DNA of 64,000 nt from Pseudarthrobacter siccitolerans. Its GTDB lineage: Bacteria > Actinomycetota > Actinomycetes > Actinomycetales > Micrococcaceae. Under the pieces are notes generated by a model. It saw only the letters and a list, made by a program, of their open reading frames with translations, searched no databases and was not told the origin of the DNA. Numbering within the stretch: position 1 is the stretch's first letter; the number at the start of each line of letters is the position of its first letter. This document shows, one piece after another, positions 1 through 8,057 of this stretch. The DNA lies in the NCBI RefSeq assembly GCF_030823375.1, contig NZ_JAUSXB010000001.1, forward strand, positions 1,798,001 to 1,862,000, read 5' to 3'. Made by a program: the position numbers and the translations under genes.

Positions 1-545
1 TCCGATGCATGCATGTGGCGCATCAGGTAAATGACGGCGTCCGCTTCCGACGGCGTGTCCTCCGGTGTGAGGAACCTGGTGGACCGTGCCGCCACGTCTT
101 CCGAGAGGGAAGCGATACCCGGGGTGTCGATGAGGGTCATGTCCCGCAGGCCTGGTGACGGCCACTCGACGTCAAGGCGGCCGACGTCGTCCGCCTTGAC
201 GTTGCCAAGGACAAACACCAATCGGCCGTTCACGCGCTTGACGGGAAGGCGGCGCGGTGGGCCCTCAACCGGGTACAGCGTGATCCGCGGCGTGTAGCCG
301 TAGCGGTACCAGGTGACGATCCGGGTGCACTCCGCAGTGTCCGTGGGGGCTATCTCCTCACCGAGGATGGCGTTCAGGAGCGTGGACTTCCCTGCCTTCA
401 CCATGCCGGCGAGGGCAATCCGCAGCGGTTCTTCCAGTCTCCTGGCATAACCCTGGAGTACTGCCACGGCTGCCGGATCATCCCGGTAGGCGTCCAGCGC
501 CTCCCGGACGAGGTCCGCTGCTCCCGCAATTGTTGACGCCGTCAT
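1..545 (-). CDS. dynamin-like GTPase, IniC-like, 3' end outside window
   Basis: This is the first 181 residues of a dynamin-family GTPase; the gene runs off the left edge. The P-loop GMVKAGKST lies at residues 47-55 and the G3 motif DTPG at 140-143, with a TR pair near residue 74 that could serve as the switch threonine. Its ATG overlaps the stop codon of the upstream GTPase (ATGA), so the two are probably translationally coupled. Order and domain type match mycobacterial iniA-iniC, where IniA is a dynamin-like membrane-remodelling protein. The IniC assignment rests on position and P-loop type. The role here is inferred: membrane maintenance under cell-envelope stress. Confidence 0.85.
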   Translation of the reverse strand, partial: MTASTIAGAADLVREALDAYRDDPAAVAVLQGYARRLEEPLRIALAGMVKAGKSTLLNAILGEEIAPTDTAECTRIVTWYRYGYTPRITLYPVEGPPRRLPVKRVNGRLVFVLGNVKADDVGRLDVEWPSPGLRDMTLIDTPGIASLSEDVAARSTRFLTPEDTPSEADAVIYLMRHMHAS

Positions 546-2491
546 ACCACCCCCGCCGCAGCAGGCGGCACTCCCACCACAGGGGCCGGGCCGGCCGGCG
601 GTTCCGGATTCTGCGCGGCGGACTTGCGGGCCCGCGGTGCGCCGGCTGCCACTTCGGCCGCCACCGCCTCGGCGGCACGCGCCAACGCCTCAACCTTTTT
701 GAGCTCAACCTTGATTTCGCGGATCCGTGCCACCTTTTCCAGGGCGTAAGTGGCTGCTGCCTTCTGGGCTGCGGCCACGGAATCCGCCAGGGAACGGTGA
801 TGCTGGTCTGCGATCTCCGTGAAATGGTCCCGGGTGGAGCGCTGGACAAGCCGCAGCCGGTCCTTCAACTGCTTGCCCACCTGGAAGGTGACGTCGTCCA
901 GTTGGCGCCGTACCAGGGCCTTGGCCTCGGCCTGGCGCCGCTTCAGCCTTGCTTCCCTGTCTTCCCGGTAGGCCTTGCGGCCCAGCAGGAGCCCGGCACC
1001 CACGGAGAGGGGGTTGATGAGGGCCATGCCGAAGATCCCGGTCAGCAGGCCGAACATCAGCACACCGCCGTAGGACCCGCGCATGCCGATCAGCACCTTT
1101 TGGATCGGGTTGATGCGGCCGCTGTCCAGCACGGGCATGTCATCCACGGGATCCAGGACGTCTCCGGTGTCTGAAACGTGGAGGACGGGCAGGGCAACCT
1201 CGTCCTCGGCGAAATGCTCCGCCACCTGGGCGGCGAGCCACTGCGCCCGCTCGCTGGTCCAGACGAACGTGTCCGAGATCGCCGCAGCGACGCAATCCTC
1301 GAGCCAGGTGGAGAATTGGGGCCAGATAGGCCCGGGATCACCGGCGTCGATGGCGGCCTCGGCTTCCCGCTGGATCCGGCGCAGCCGGTCCCTGAGGTCA
1401 TATTCCATGTCCGCCATGAGGTCGCTGATGCCGTCATTGAGGGTGGTCTGCCAGCGGGCGGACCGCCTGCGCAGCTCGTCGGCTTCCGCTCTGGCTGCTT
1501 CCAGGCCGGCAATCATCTGCGGCGTTTTTTCCGGGTTTTCGAATGCTTCCAGTTCCGATTGCAGGGACAGCCGAAGATTCTCGGCGACCGACAGCAGGTC
1601 CTGGCTGACGGAACGCCGCTGGATGCGCTGCGCCTTCCCCACGATCTCGTTTCGGATGTAGGTGATCAGGCCCGGGAAACCGGACTCTACGTTCAGTTCG
1701 GTGTCCTCCAGGCGCGCGGCTTCCAGGCGGAGGTCGGAGGAGACGCTGAAAAGCGGGATGTCCTGCGCCACTCGGGCAAGGTGTCCGCGGTCGATCTCCT
1801 CAACGCGCCGCCAGTCCGGATAGAGGTCCGTCTTGGACAGGACGCCCACAACGCTGGGAGTGAGCCGCATGGCCTGGCGGAGGAAACGAAGTTCCGGTTC
1901 CGTGTACTCCTGCGAAGCATCAGATACCAGCACCATGGCATCAGCGGTGGGAAGCGCGGTGAGGGTGGTAAGGGTGTGGGCCGAATTAAGCCCGCCCACG
2001 CCAGGGGTGTCGATGACCGTGAGGCCGCCCGTGAGCAGCTTTCGCGGCAGGTACACCTCGCCCGCCACAAGTTTTTTACTGTTTCCGGGGTTGCCCCGCT
2101 CGGAAACATAGGACGGCAGGTCAGCGATCGGGACGGGCTGGCGTTCAACGTCGGTGTCGTCGTTGGCGTCTGCCGCGGGAACCAGGATGGCGGCGGAGGC
2201 GGTGTCGCCATAGCGGACTACGGTGGGGACGGAGGTGGCGATGTCGTCATCGACAGGGCACACCGGAGCGTTCACGAGGGCGTTGATGAGCTTGCTTTTG
2301 CCTTGCTTGAATTCGCCCACAACGATGACGCGGATGCTGGGGTCCTGCAACCTTCTTAGCGTCTGGTCCAGGCGTTTCCGGAGATCCAGGCGGTCTCCGG
2401 TGCCCACCAGTTCCAGGCCCTGCTCCACCAGGCTAACGAGTTGGACCTGGGTCAGGGGGGTTGATGGTCTTGCCGGCCCTGCATCTGCCAC
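542..2491 (-). CDS. dynamin-like GTPase, IniA-like
   Basis: A 649-residue dynamin-family protein. GTPase motifs are G1 GEFKQGKSK (residues 59-67), G3 DTPG (161-164) and G4 SKTD (219-222). Helical middle and C-terminal regions follow, and a hydrophobic stretch at about residues 475-505 probably forms a membrane hairpin or paddle. The tail is rich in Ala, Lys and Pro. The GTG start at 2491 is supported by AAAGGAGG four bases upstream. Length and layout fit mycobacterial IniA (about 640 residues). It lies directly downstream of the IniB-like gene and overlaps the second GTPase. Known for the family: GTP-driven membrane fission or remodelling at the inner face of the plasma membrane. The physiological trigger in this organism is not visible. 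Confidence 0.88.
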   Translation of the reverse strand: MADAGPARPSTPLTQVQLVSLVEQGLELVGTGDRLDLRKRLDQTLRRLQDPSIRVIVVGEFKQGKSKLINALVNAPVCPVDDDIATSVPTVVRYGDTASAAILVPAADANDDTDVERQPVPIADLPSYVSERGNPGNSKKLVAGEVYLPRKLLTGGLTVIDTPGVGGLNSAHTLTTLTALPTADAMVLVSDASQEYTEPELRFLRQAMRLTPSVVGVLSKTDLYPDWRRVEEIDRGHLARVAQDIPLFSVSSDLRLEAARLEDTELNVESGFPGLITYIRNEIVGKAQRIQRRSVSQDLLSVAENLRLSLQSELEAFENPEKTPQMIAGLEAARAEADELRRRSARWQTTLNDGISDLMADMEYDLRDRLRRIQREAEAAIDAGDPGPIWPQFSTWLEDCVAAAISDTFVWTSERAQWLAAQVAEHFAEDEVALPVLHVSDTGDVLDPVDDMPVLDSGRINPIQKVLIGMRGSYGGVLMFGLLTGIFGMALINPLSVGAGLLLGRKAYREDREARLKRRQAEAKALVRRQLDDVTFQVGKQLKDRLRLVQRSTRDHFTEIADQHHRSLADSVAAAQKAAATYALEKVARIREIKVELKKVEALARAAEAVAAEVAAGAPRARKSAAQNPEPPAGPAPVVGVPPAAAGVV

Positions 2492-2505
2492 AGCGCCTCC
2501 TTTAC

Positions 2506-3504
2506 TTATGAGTCATCGACAGCGGCGTCATCCCCGGCTGCGGCGAAGTTATTGTCCTCAAGGTCCCCAACAGTGAGCGGCGCATCATGGGAGTTCCCGT
2601 TGCCAAAGTCCTCCAGTTCAGTGTCCTCGTGGCCAACGTTATCGAGAATGGTGGTTTCATTCCCCACATCGTCCAAGGTGACGTCGGAATAGTCCGGGTT
2701 GCCGGCATTGGTCAGCTCAGCATCGATATCCGTCTCATTGAACGCGTCGTCGCTGGAATTGTCATTACCGGAGGCCAAATCGATATTCGTCGGGTTGTCC
2801 TCAGTGTTGCCCACGGCGTCCAGATCGGCATCAATGTCAACGTCGGTGTTGAAGGAGTCATCGATGACTGTCTCCCCGGTGCCGATGTTGACGTCGCTGC
2901 CTGCGTGGATGGAGTTATCGCTTGAGTCGTCCTGGTTGTAGGAGTCCTCAACGTCGATGGAATGATCAGCGTCAACGTCAATGTCGATGTCAACGTCGTC
3001 GCCGGCGGCGATGGCGTGGGCGCCGGAAGCCACTACGGAATCGTTGTCGAACCATTGCTCGATGTCGCCATCCGCCCAGATGTTCTGGTTGACGGACTGG
3101 TCGGTGATGGTGTCCCGGTCGTCCACGGTTGAAGTATAGGAGTAGTTGTTTACAATGCGTTGGAGCTGCTGGATGGCGTGTGCATTGTCCTCGTGCCCGG
3201 GGTCTCCGCCCCCGTCCCCGCCGCCCGCTGGAGGCGGGGTGTAGGCGATTCCGCCGCTGGCGCCGGGCCCCGTGGCTGCGCCGTTGCCGCCGGTGTTGTA
3301 GTCCCGGTCCAACCGGGAAGCATTGACCGTAACGGGCGCATAGTCCAGGACAACCGGCATGGCTGCGTCAACGTCGGCCGAGCAGACAGCACCCAGGCCA
3401 TGGTCCTCGAGGACTCGCTCCGGATTTGCCAGGAATTCCTGTGTGGCCTCGCGGTCGCCAAAGAGTTGCATCAGGAACCGGACCAGATCGCTTGCGACTG
3501 TCAT
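2506..3504 (-). CDS. IniB-like protein with acidic low-complexity C-terminal half
   Basis: A 332-residue protein. Residues 1-60 form a compact alpha-helical domain like the N-terminal domain of IniB (DLVRFLMQLFGDREATQEF followed by an acidic helix and VLDYAPV). A Gly/Pro-rich linker follows at about 65-105. The remainder is very rich in Asp, Asn, Ser and Thr with short D-x-D and alternating I/V-D patterns, and almost no Lys or Arg. No signal peptide is visible. The ATG at 3504 has GAGG seven bases upstream. Mycobacterial IniB is Gly-rich rather than Asp-rich, so the tail is divergent. Position just upstream of two dynamins supports the ini-type assignment; the biochemical role is unknown. Confidence 0.8.
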   Translation of the reverse strand: MTVASDLVRFLMQLFGDREATQEFLANPERVLEDHGLGAVCSADVDAAMPVVLDYAPVTVNASRLDRDYNTGGNGAATGPGASGGIAYTPPPAGGGDGGGDPGHEDNAHAIQQLQRIVNNYSYTSTVDDRDTITDQSVNQNIWADGDIEQWFDNDSVVASGAHAIAAGDDVDIDIDVDADHSIDVEDSYNQDDSSDNSIHAGSDVNIGTGETVIDDSFNTDVDIDADLDAVGNTEDNPTNIDLASGNDNSSDDAFNETDIDAELTNAGNPDYSDVTLDDVGNETTILDNVGHEDTELEDFGNGNSHDAPLTVGDLEDNNFAAAGDDAAVDDS

Positions 3505-3670
3505 TGGTGGTCCTCAATCTCTCTGCGGTGCGGATCGCCCTGCACACCCGGCTTGAGTCAAACCTACGGTTCCCCTTCCGGTGCGGGCATCGGGCCATTT
3601 CCCCCTACCCGCCTCCCCCGCCCCTGGGAAACTGAAGCCCTTCCCGATACGGGTCTTAGGGGTTTTCGGT
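3505..3670 (-). promoter_or_regulatory. probable promoter region of the iniB-like operon
   Basis: These 166 bases separate the LuxR-type gene from the IniB-like gene on the same strand. They contain a short palindrome (CCCGTATCGGG, read on the minus strand) and G-rich tracts. No confident -35/-10 pair can be assigned. A regulated promoter here is inferred from the gap in an otherwise tightly packed strand. Confidence 0.35.
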
Positions 3671-5737
3671 TCAATCCTGTTCATGGTTTTCCGAAGCCAG
3701 GACCAGCCGCAGCCTTGCCAGCAGGTCGGAGCGGTTTTCGGCACCGAGGCGGCGGCGCATGCGGGCAATATGGTGTTCGGCAGTCCTCGGCGAGATGTAG
3801 ATTGCCTCCCCGATCTCCCGGTACGTCTTGCCCTCAAGTACCAGCCTGGCAACTTCCTTTTCCCGTTCGCTCAGGCCCGAGCCCTCCGGATGCATGCCGT
3901 TGGCACCTTCGGCAGAGGTATCGCGGGACTCATGACCCCTGGAGGTTCCGTTTCCTCCCGGGCCTGACTGCGGGTGAAGGTCCCTCGCACACGAGAGCAG
4001 GCGCACCATATCCTTGCGTTCGTCGGCCCGCGCAGCGGCATGGCCGGCCAGCCTGGCGCCTTCCCAGGACATTCCGACCCTGGCCAGTCCCCGAGCCGCG
4101 GACTCAACGTCCACAGGGCGGAACTTTCCTGCCAGAACCGAAACCCAGGCCTTACCAGCGCCGGCAAACACTGCAGCAAGGTGGCTGTGGTTCGCGGCCC
4201 GGGCCAGGGCGGCGGCATGGGGAGCCAGGTCAGCCGGGCTGTCGCCGAGCAGGGCTGCCTGGACGGCTGCCCAGTGGAACGGCACCGCCCACAGGGGCGG
4301 ATCACCGAGGCGGCCCAGCAATTGATTCGCCGCCTCCAGATAATGTGCCACCCGGCGGGTCTCCCGCAGCCGCGCGGCCGCGATCATCAGCTCGGCCCAC
4401 GGCAGCAGGCTGTAAAGGTCCACCGAGGTGTGGAGCATGGCTTCATGGGCCCGCTCCCACGCCGTCAGGAGTTCCGGGATCTCGCCGTTGCGCCGGGCGA
4501 GCCCCACTTCCAGCGCCGCACACAGGAATTCATCCCGCGGGACCAACGGCCAGTGGTTCACTTTTGAGGCCTCATTGATGGCAAGCCGGACGTCGTCAAG
4601 CCTGTCCTGCTGCATAGCCGACCACGCTTGAAGCAGGAAGAGCCGTGGCTTGGCGGCGTTTCCGCCCTGGCCCGCTGCCGCAGCGGACCGGCAGACGGTT
4701 TCTGCCAAATGGGGCTCCCCCGTGTGCAGGGCAAGAAGCGCGGCCAGGGCGGCAGGGGTGTCCGGGAGGGGAAGTGCAGTACCGGTGGCGTTAAGCATGT
4801 CCGAGGCGTGGATCAGCACCGGGAGCGCCCGGTGGGGATCCATTGCCAGCGACTCCAGGATGCCCCTGCCGGTCTCCGTGAGCGAGGCCGACAGCAAGGT
4901 GGGAGCTGCCGGCGGCGCATCTGCCTGGAACAATGCTGTGGCGCCGGGAAGGTTGCCACATCCGATCATGGCGACCGCGGCGAGGGGTGCCGAAGGGCCC
5001 ACCCTTGAGGCACCCAGCCAGCTGTATGTGTCCCCGCCCTGTGCCAGCATGCCCCGCTGTGCCCACACCGCCGCCGCCACGTCCACCCCGCGGCGCACGT
5101 CGGGCGGATCAGCACGCACCAGGAGGGTGTCGAGGATTTGGGTGGCCCTGTCCAGGCCCCCATCAGCGGCTGCAGCCTGGGCACGGCGTGCCGCGGTTGC
5201 TATTTCGTCGGCTCCAGCCAGCAGGGCTTCATCGTAGAGCTGGGAGGCCAGCCCCGGATTATGTTCCAGCGCCTTGTCACCTGCGCGTTCCAGCTCGGAG
5301 GCAACACGGGAATCCGCCAGGCCGCCGCGTGCCATTTCGCGGGCAAGGTCCCCGAGCGGCTGGCCCACCGACGCGTGCGCGGACACGAGCTCGCGCTGGA
5401 GCGCGTGCACCCTGGTGGTCGGCGCCACCGCCAGCAGGGCGTGCTGGGCTGGTCCCACCACAGTTCCGTCAGGGGTCAGCAGGCCGGCGGCTTCTGCGCG
5501 CCCCACCAGGGCGTCCAGGCTTTCCACCTGGCCCAGGTCAATCTTCCGCTGCAGGTCCGCGGACAACGGGCCGGGCAGCACAAAACCGACGGACAGCGCC
5601 AGCAGGAGTTCACGGACCGCCGCGTTCTCGCCGTTGAGCTGCCGGGCCATCTGCTCGGCAGCGTGGGCCGATCGGCTGGGGTTCAGCTCCGGCGTCAGGA
5701 AACCATACTCTTCGACGCGTGTGTCCTGGCCAGCCAT
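3671..5737 (-). CDS. LuxR-type transcriptional regulator, possible regulator of the ini-like locus
   Basis: A 688-residue protein with a C-terminal LuxR helix-turn-helix at about residues 622-680 (GLSEREKEVARLVLEGKTY, then the ISPRTAEHHIARMRRRLG recognition region). The first 600 residues are Ala/Leu-rich repeats of helices, probably TPR-like. No Walker A P-loop is visible, unlike typical STAND/MalT regulators. The ATG at 5737 lies one base after the stop of the Hsp70-like gene, so they are probably co-transcribed. In mycobacteria a LuxR-type STAND protein (IniR) sits beside iniBAC, so control of the downstream IniB-like operon is a reasonable inference. It could also respond to the Hsp70-like protein. 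Confidence 0.8.
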   Translation of the reverse strand: MAGQDTRVEEYGFLTPELNPSRSAHAAEQMARQLNGENAAVRELLLALSVGFVLPGPLSADLQRKIDLGQVESLDALVGRAEAAGLLTPDGTVVGPAQHALLAVAPTTRVHALQRELVSAHASVGQPLGDLAREMARGGLADSRVASELERAGDKALEHNPGLASQLYDEALLAGADEIATAARRAQAAAADGGLDRATQILDTLLVRADPPDVRRGVDVAAAVWAQRGMLAQGGDTYSWLGASRVGPSAPLAAVAMIGCGNLPGATALFQADAPPAAPTLLSASLTETGRGILESLAMDPHRALPVLIHASDMLNATGTALPLPDTPAALAALLALHTGEPHLAETVCRSAAAAGQGGNAAKPRLFLLQAWSAMQQDRLDDVRLAINEASKVNHWPLVPRDEFLCAALEVGLARRNGEIPELLTAWERAHEAMLHTSVDLYSLLPWAELMIAAARLRETRRVAHYLEAANQLLGRLGDPPLWAVPFHWAAVQAALLGDSPADLAPHAAALARAANHSHLAAVFAGAGKAWVSVLAGKFRPVDVESAARGLARVGMSWEGARLAGHAAARADERKDMVRLLSCARDLHPQSGPGGNGTSRGHESRDTSAEGANGMHPEGSGLSEREKEVARLVLEGKTYREIGEAIYISPRTAEHHIARMRRRLGAENRSDLLARLRLVLASENHEQD

Positions 5738-5738
5738 C

Positions 5739-7904
5739 CTAGGCCACCATTCCTGGGACGACGGGGGCAGCCGGGTCCGTCACGGCAGGATCGGTGGCGG
5801 GTGGTGGCGTTACCGCCAGTCCGGGTGACGGCGACGTTACCGTCGGTTCGGGCGACGGCGCCGGCGACGTTACCGTCGGTTCCGACGACGGCGCCGGCGA
5901 CGTTACCGTCGGTTCCGACGACGGCGCCGGCGCGCCCGTCGCTTCCGACGACGGCTCCGGCGCGCCCGTCGGCTCGGACGACGGCTCCGGCGTTACCGCC
6001 GGTTCGGACGACGGCTCCGGCGTTACCGCAGGTTCGGACGACGGCTCCGGGGTTACCGCCGGTTCGGACGACGGTACAGGCGTGGGGGTGCCGGAATCAG
6101 TGGGCGGCACCGGCTCGCCCGTCACAGGATCAACCGGCACCGGCTCACCCGTCACAGGATCAACCGCAACCACGGGTGTGCCGGCGGGATCAGTGGTCCC
6201 GGCACCACTACCGGCGTCAGCGATGACGGCGCCTCCCCCGGCTGCAACTCCTGGACCGTCAAGTGCCAGGGCTCCCCCAGCAGCCAACCAATTCTCGGCT
6301 GCCGCGCTCCATGCCGGCTGGCTGGCGGGTGAGGTGTCCACAGTAAGGCCCGGCCCGCCAGTTGCTGGGGAAACATCGTTCACCCGGGCCTCAATGGTGG
6401 CCAATGGCGTGCCGGCCGCCGCAGCTACCGCCCCGCTTCCACCCCCGGAACCCCCTGAATCGCCAAGACCACCCGGAGCCGCAACCTCCTCAGGAGCCGC
6501 CCCCGCCTCCGGCACAAAAACGGATGCCAGGTTACTGAAGCCCGCCGGGCCCTGCGCGGCCGTGGCGGTGAGGACACTCACCAAGGCCGCAGCGGCTGCG
6601 ATGGCGGTCAGCCTGACCGTGGGCTTCGGGGCGTGCGCGCCGCCGTGGATGCCGCCGTGGCCGTGGACCGAGGCGGCGGCTCCTGACGGCGCGCCGGCCG
6701 CCGTCGTACTCTTGCGTGACCAACTGGCAAGGCGGGCAACGTGCGCGCCCCCGTCCGGAGCCAGTCCGATAGCGGCGGCGGCCTCCGCAAGCAGCTCCTC
6801 GGCCGCTGCCCGGGCCTCTGCCTCCGCGCGTGCCAGCACGGCGGACAACGCGGCGCCCAGGCAGATGGATGATTTGGGGTCGGCATCGACGGCGATGGGC
6901 CGGTCGAGCTGTTCCGAGATCAGCTGCGCCACGAGCGGGATCCGCGATGAACCGCCAATCAGCAGCACCGCGGAAAGGTCCGCAGGTTCCAGCTCCAACT
7001 GGGCAAGCGACTGTTCCAGCGCTTCGACAGTATCGCGGACGGAATCCTCGATCAGCGCTTCAAATTCCGAACGCACCAGGCGGATCTGCTGCTGGAAGCC
7101 GGGAAGGAGCACCGAAATGTTGGCCTCGCTGTCCGAGGAGAGCGCTTCCTTGGCTTCCACGCATTCACGCCTCAGCCTGCCCAGGGCGGCGCGCACCCCG
7201 GCGTCTGCAGGGTTGAGCGTGGACAGGACGTCACCGGTGTGCCCGGCGACGTAGCGGAAGACCTCCGCGTCAAAGTCGGCACCGCCCAGGTTCTCGATGC
7301 CCTCCGGGCGCCCCACAAGCTGGAACCGGTTGCTGGCCGCCTTCCGGAGGACAGCGGTATCAAAGGTTCCGCCGCCGAGGTCGTAGACGCCGATGGTGCT
7401 GCCCACCTCCACCCGGACCTGCGAGGCGTAGTAGAGCGCCGCCGCTTCCGGTTCGGGGACGAGCGTGACGTTGTCCAGGCTTTTGGCGGCAAGTGCCGCC
7501 AGGATCAGGGAGGTGCGGTGGCTGCCCCAGGCAGCGGGGTGGGTGAGGATGACTTCCGACGGCGGGGCCCCCTCGCGCTCGGTTGCCCGGTCCACCACCC
7601 AGCGCGTCATCGTGGCAAAGACATCCTCTGGGTCCACGGACAGCCCGCCCACGGAGATAGGAACGGCGTCGCCCACCCGGCGCTTGAATTCCCGCACTGC
7701 GCGGCCAGGGTAATCGAGGCTGCGGCGTTCTGCGGCCTCCCCCACCAGCAGGGGACCCTCCTCGGGGTAATACACCACTGAGGGCACGGCTGTGCCCCGG
7801 AGTCCCAGCGGGAGGCACTCCGGGGCAGGGGAACCCTGGCCAAAACGGGCCACGGCGGCCGCGGTGAAACTGGTCCCGACATCTATGCCAAGTACATAGT
7901 CCAT
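5739..7904 (-). CDS. Hsp70-like ATPase with transmembrane segment and proline-rich repeat tail
   Basis: The N-terminal ~375 residues are an actin-fold Hsp70/DnaK ATPase domain: phosphate-1 loop GIDVGTSFT at the extreme N terminus, phosphate-2 motif DLGGGTFDTAV, and adenosine motif LIGGSSRIPLV. There is no DnaK peptide-binding beta-domain. Instead an Ala-rich linker leads to one hydrophobic segment (LTAIAAAAALVSVLTATAAQ, about 431-450). A ~270-residue tail follows, probably outside the membrane, ending in about nine 10-residue repeats of the PEPSSEPAVT type plus a doubled VDPVTGEPVP. I chose the ATG at 7904 because the family starts within a few residues of GIDxGT; GTG 7949 and ATG 7946 would add 14-15 residues. 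Substrate and role are unknown; linkage to the ini-like genes suggests envelope stress. Confidence 0.82.
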   Translation of the reverse strand: MDYVLGIDVGTSFTAAAVARFGQGSPAPECLPLGLRGTAVPSVVYYPEEGPLLVGEAAERRSLDYPGRAVREFKRRVGDAVPISVGGLSVDPEDVFATMTRWVVDRATEREGAPPSEVILTHPAAWGSHRTSLILAALAAKSLDNVTLVPEPEAAALYYASQVRVEVGSTIGVYDLGGGTFDTAVLRKAASNRFQLVGRPEGIENLGGADFDAEVFRYVAGHTGDVLSTLNPADAGVRAALGRLRRECVEAKEALSSDSEANISVLLPGFQQQIRLVRSEFEALIEDSVRDTVEALEQSLAQLELEPADLSAVLLIGGSSRIPLVAQLISEQLDRPIAVDADPKSSICLGAALSAVLARAEAEARAAAEELLAEAAAAIGLAPDGGAHVARLASWSRKSTTAAGAPSGAAASVHGHGGIHGGAHAPKPTVRLTAIAAAAALVSVLTATAAQGPAGFSNLASVFVPEAGAAPEEVAAPGGLGDSGGSGGGSGAVAAAAGTPLATIEARVNDVSPATGGPGLTVDTSPASQPAWSAAAENWLAAGGALALDGPGVAAGGGAVIADAGSGAGTTDPAGTPVVAVDPVTGEPVPVDPVTGEPVPPTDSGTPTPVPSSEPAVTPEPSSEPAVTPEPSSEPAVTPEPSSEPTGAPEPSSEATGAPAPSSEPTVTSPAPSSEPTVTSPAPSPEPTVTSPSPGLAVTPPPATDPAVTDPAAPVVPGMVA
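5805..6170 (-). repeat. in-gene 30-bp tandem repeats
   Basis: About nine imperfect copies of a 30-base unit encode PEPSSEPAVT-like decapeptides near the C terminus of the Hsp70-like protein. Next to them are two copies of a unit encoding VDPVTGEPVP. Repeat number is likely to vary between strains. Confidence 0.85.
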
Positions 7905-8057
7905 GGGTACCTCGGGAAAAACTGGTGTTTCGCCTGCAAACTTCATCACAGGCGAACGTCACCAAGGTAGCATCACGGCAGGACGGCGAACACCCCTATT
8001 GCTACACCGATTGGTTTTTACCCCGCATTTCCCTCAGTGCGGGGACGAAACCTGTGT

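Noticed and set aside
1178..2359. 393-codon plus-strand open frame
   Set aside because: Antisense to the IniA-like GTPase with intact GTPase motifs.
5805..6170. Tandem repeats considered as a CRISPR array
   Set aside because: The units are contiguous 30-base coding repeats without unique spacers, inside the Hsp70-like gene.
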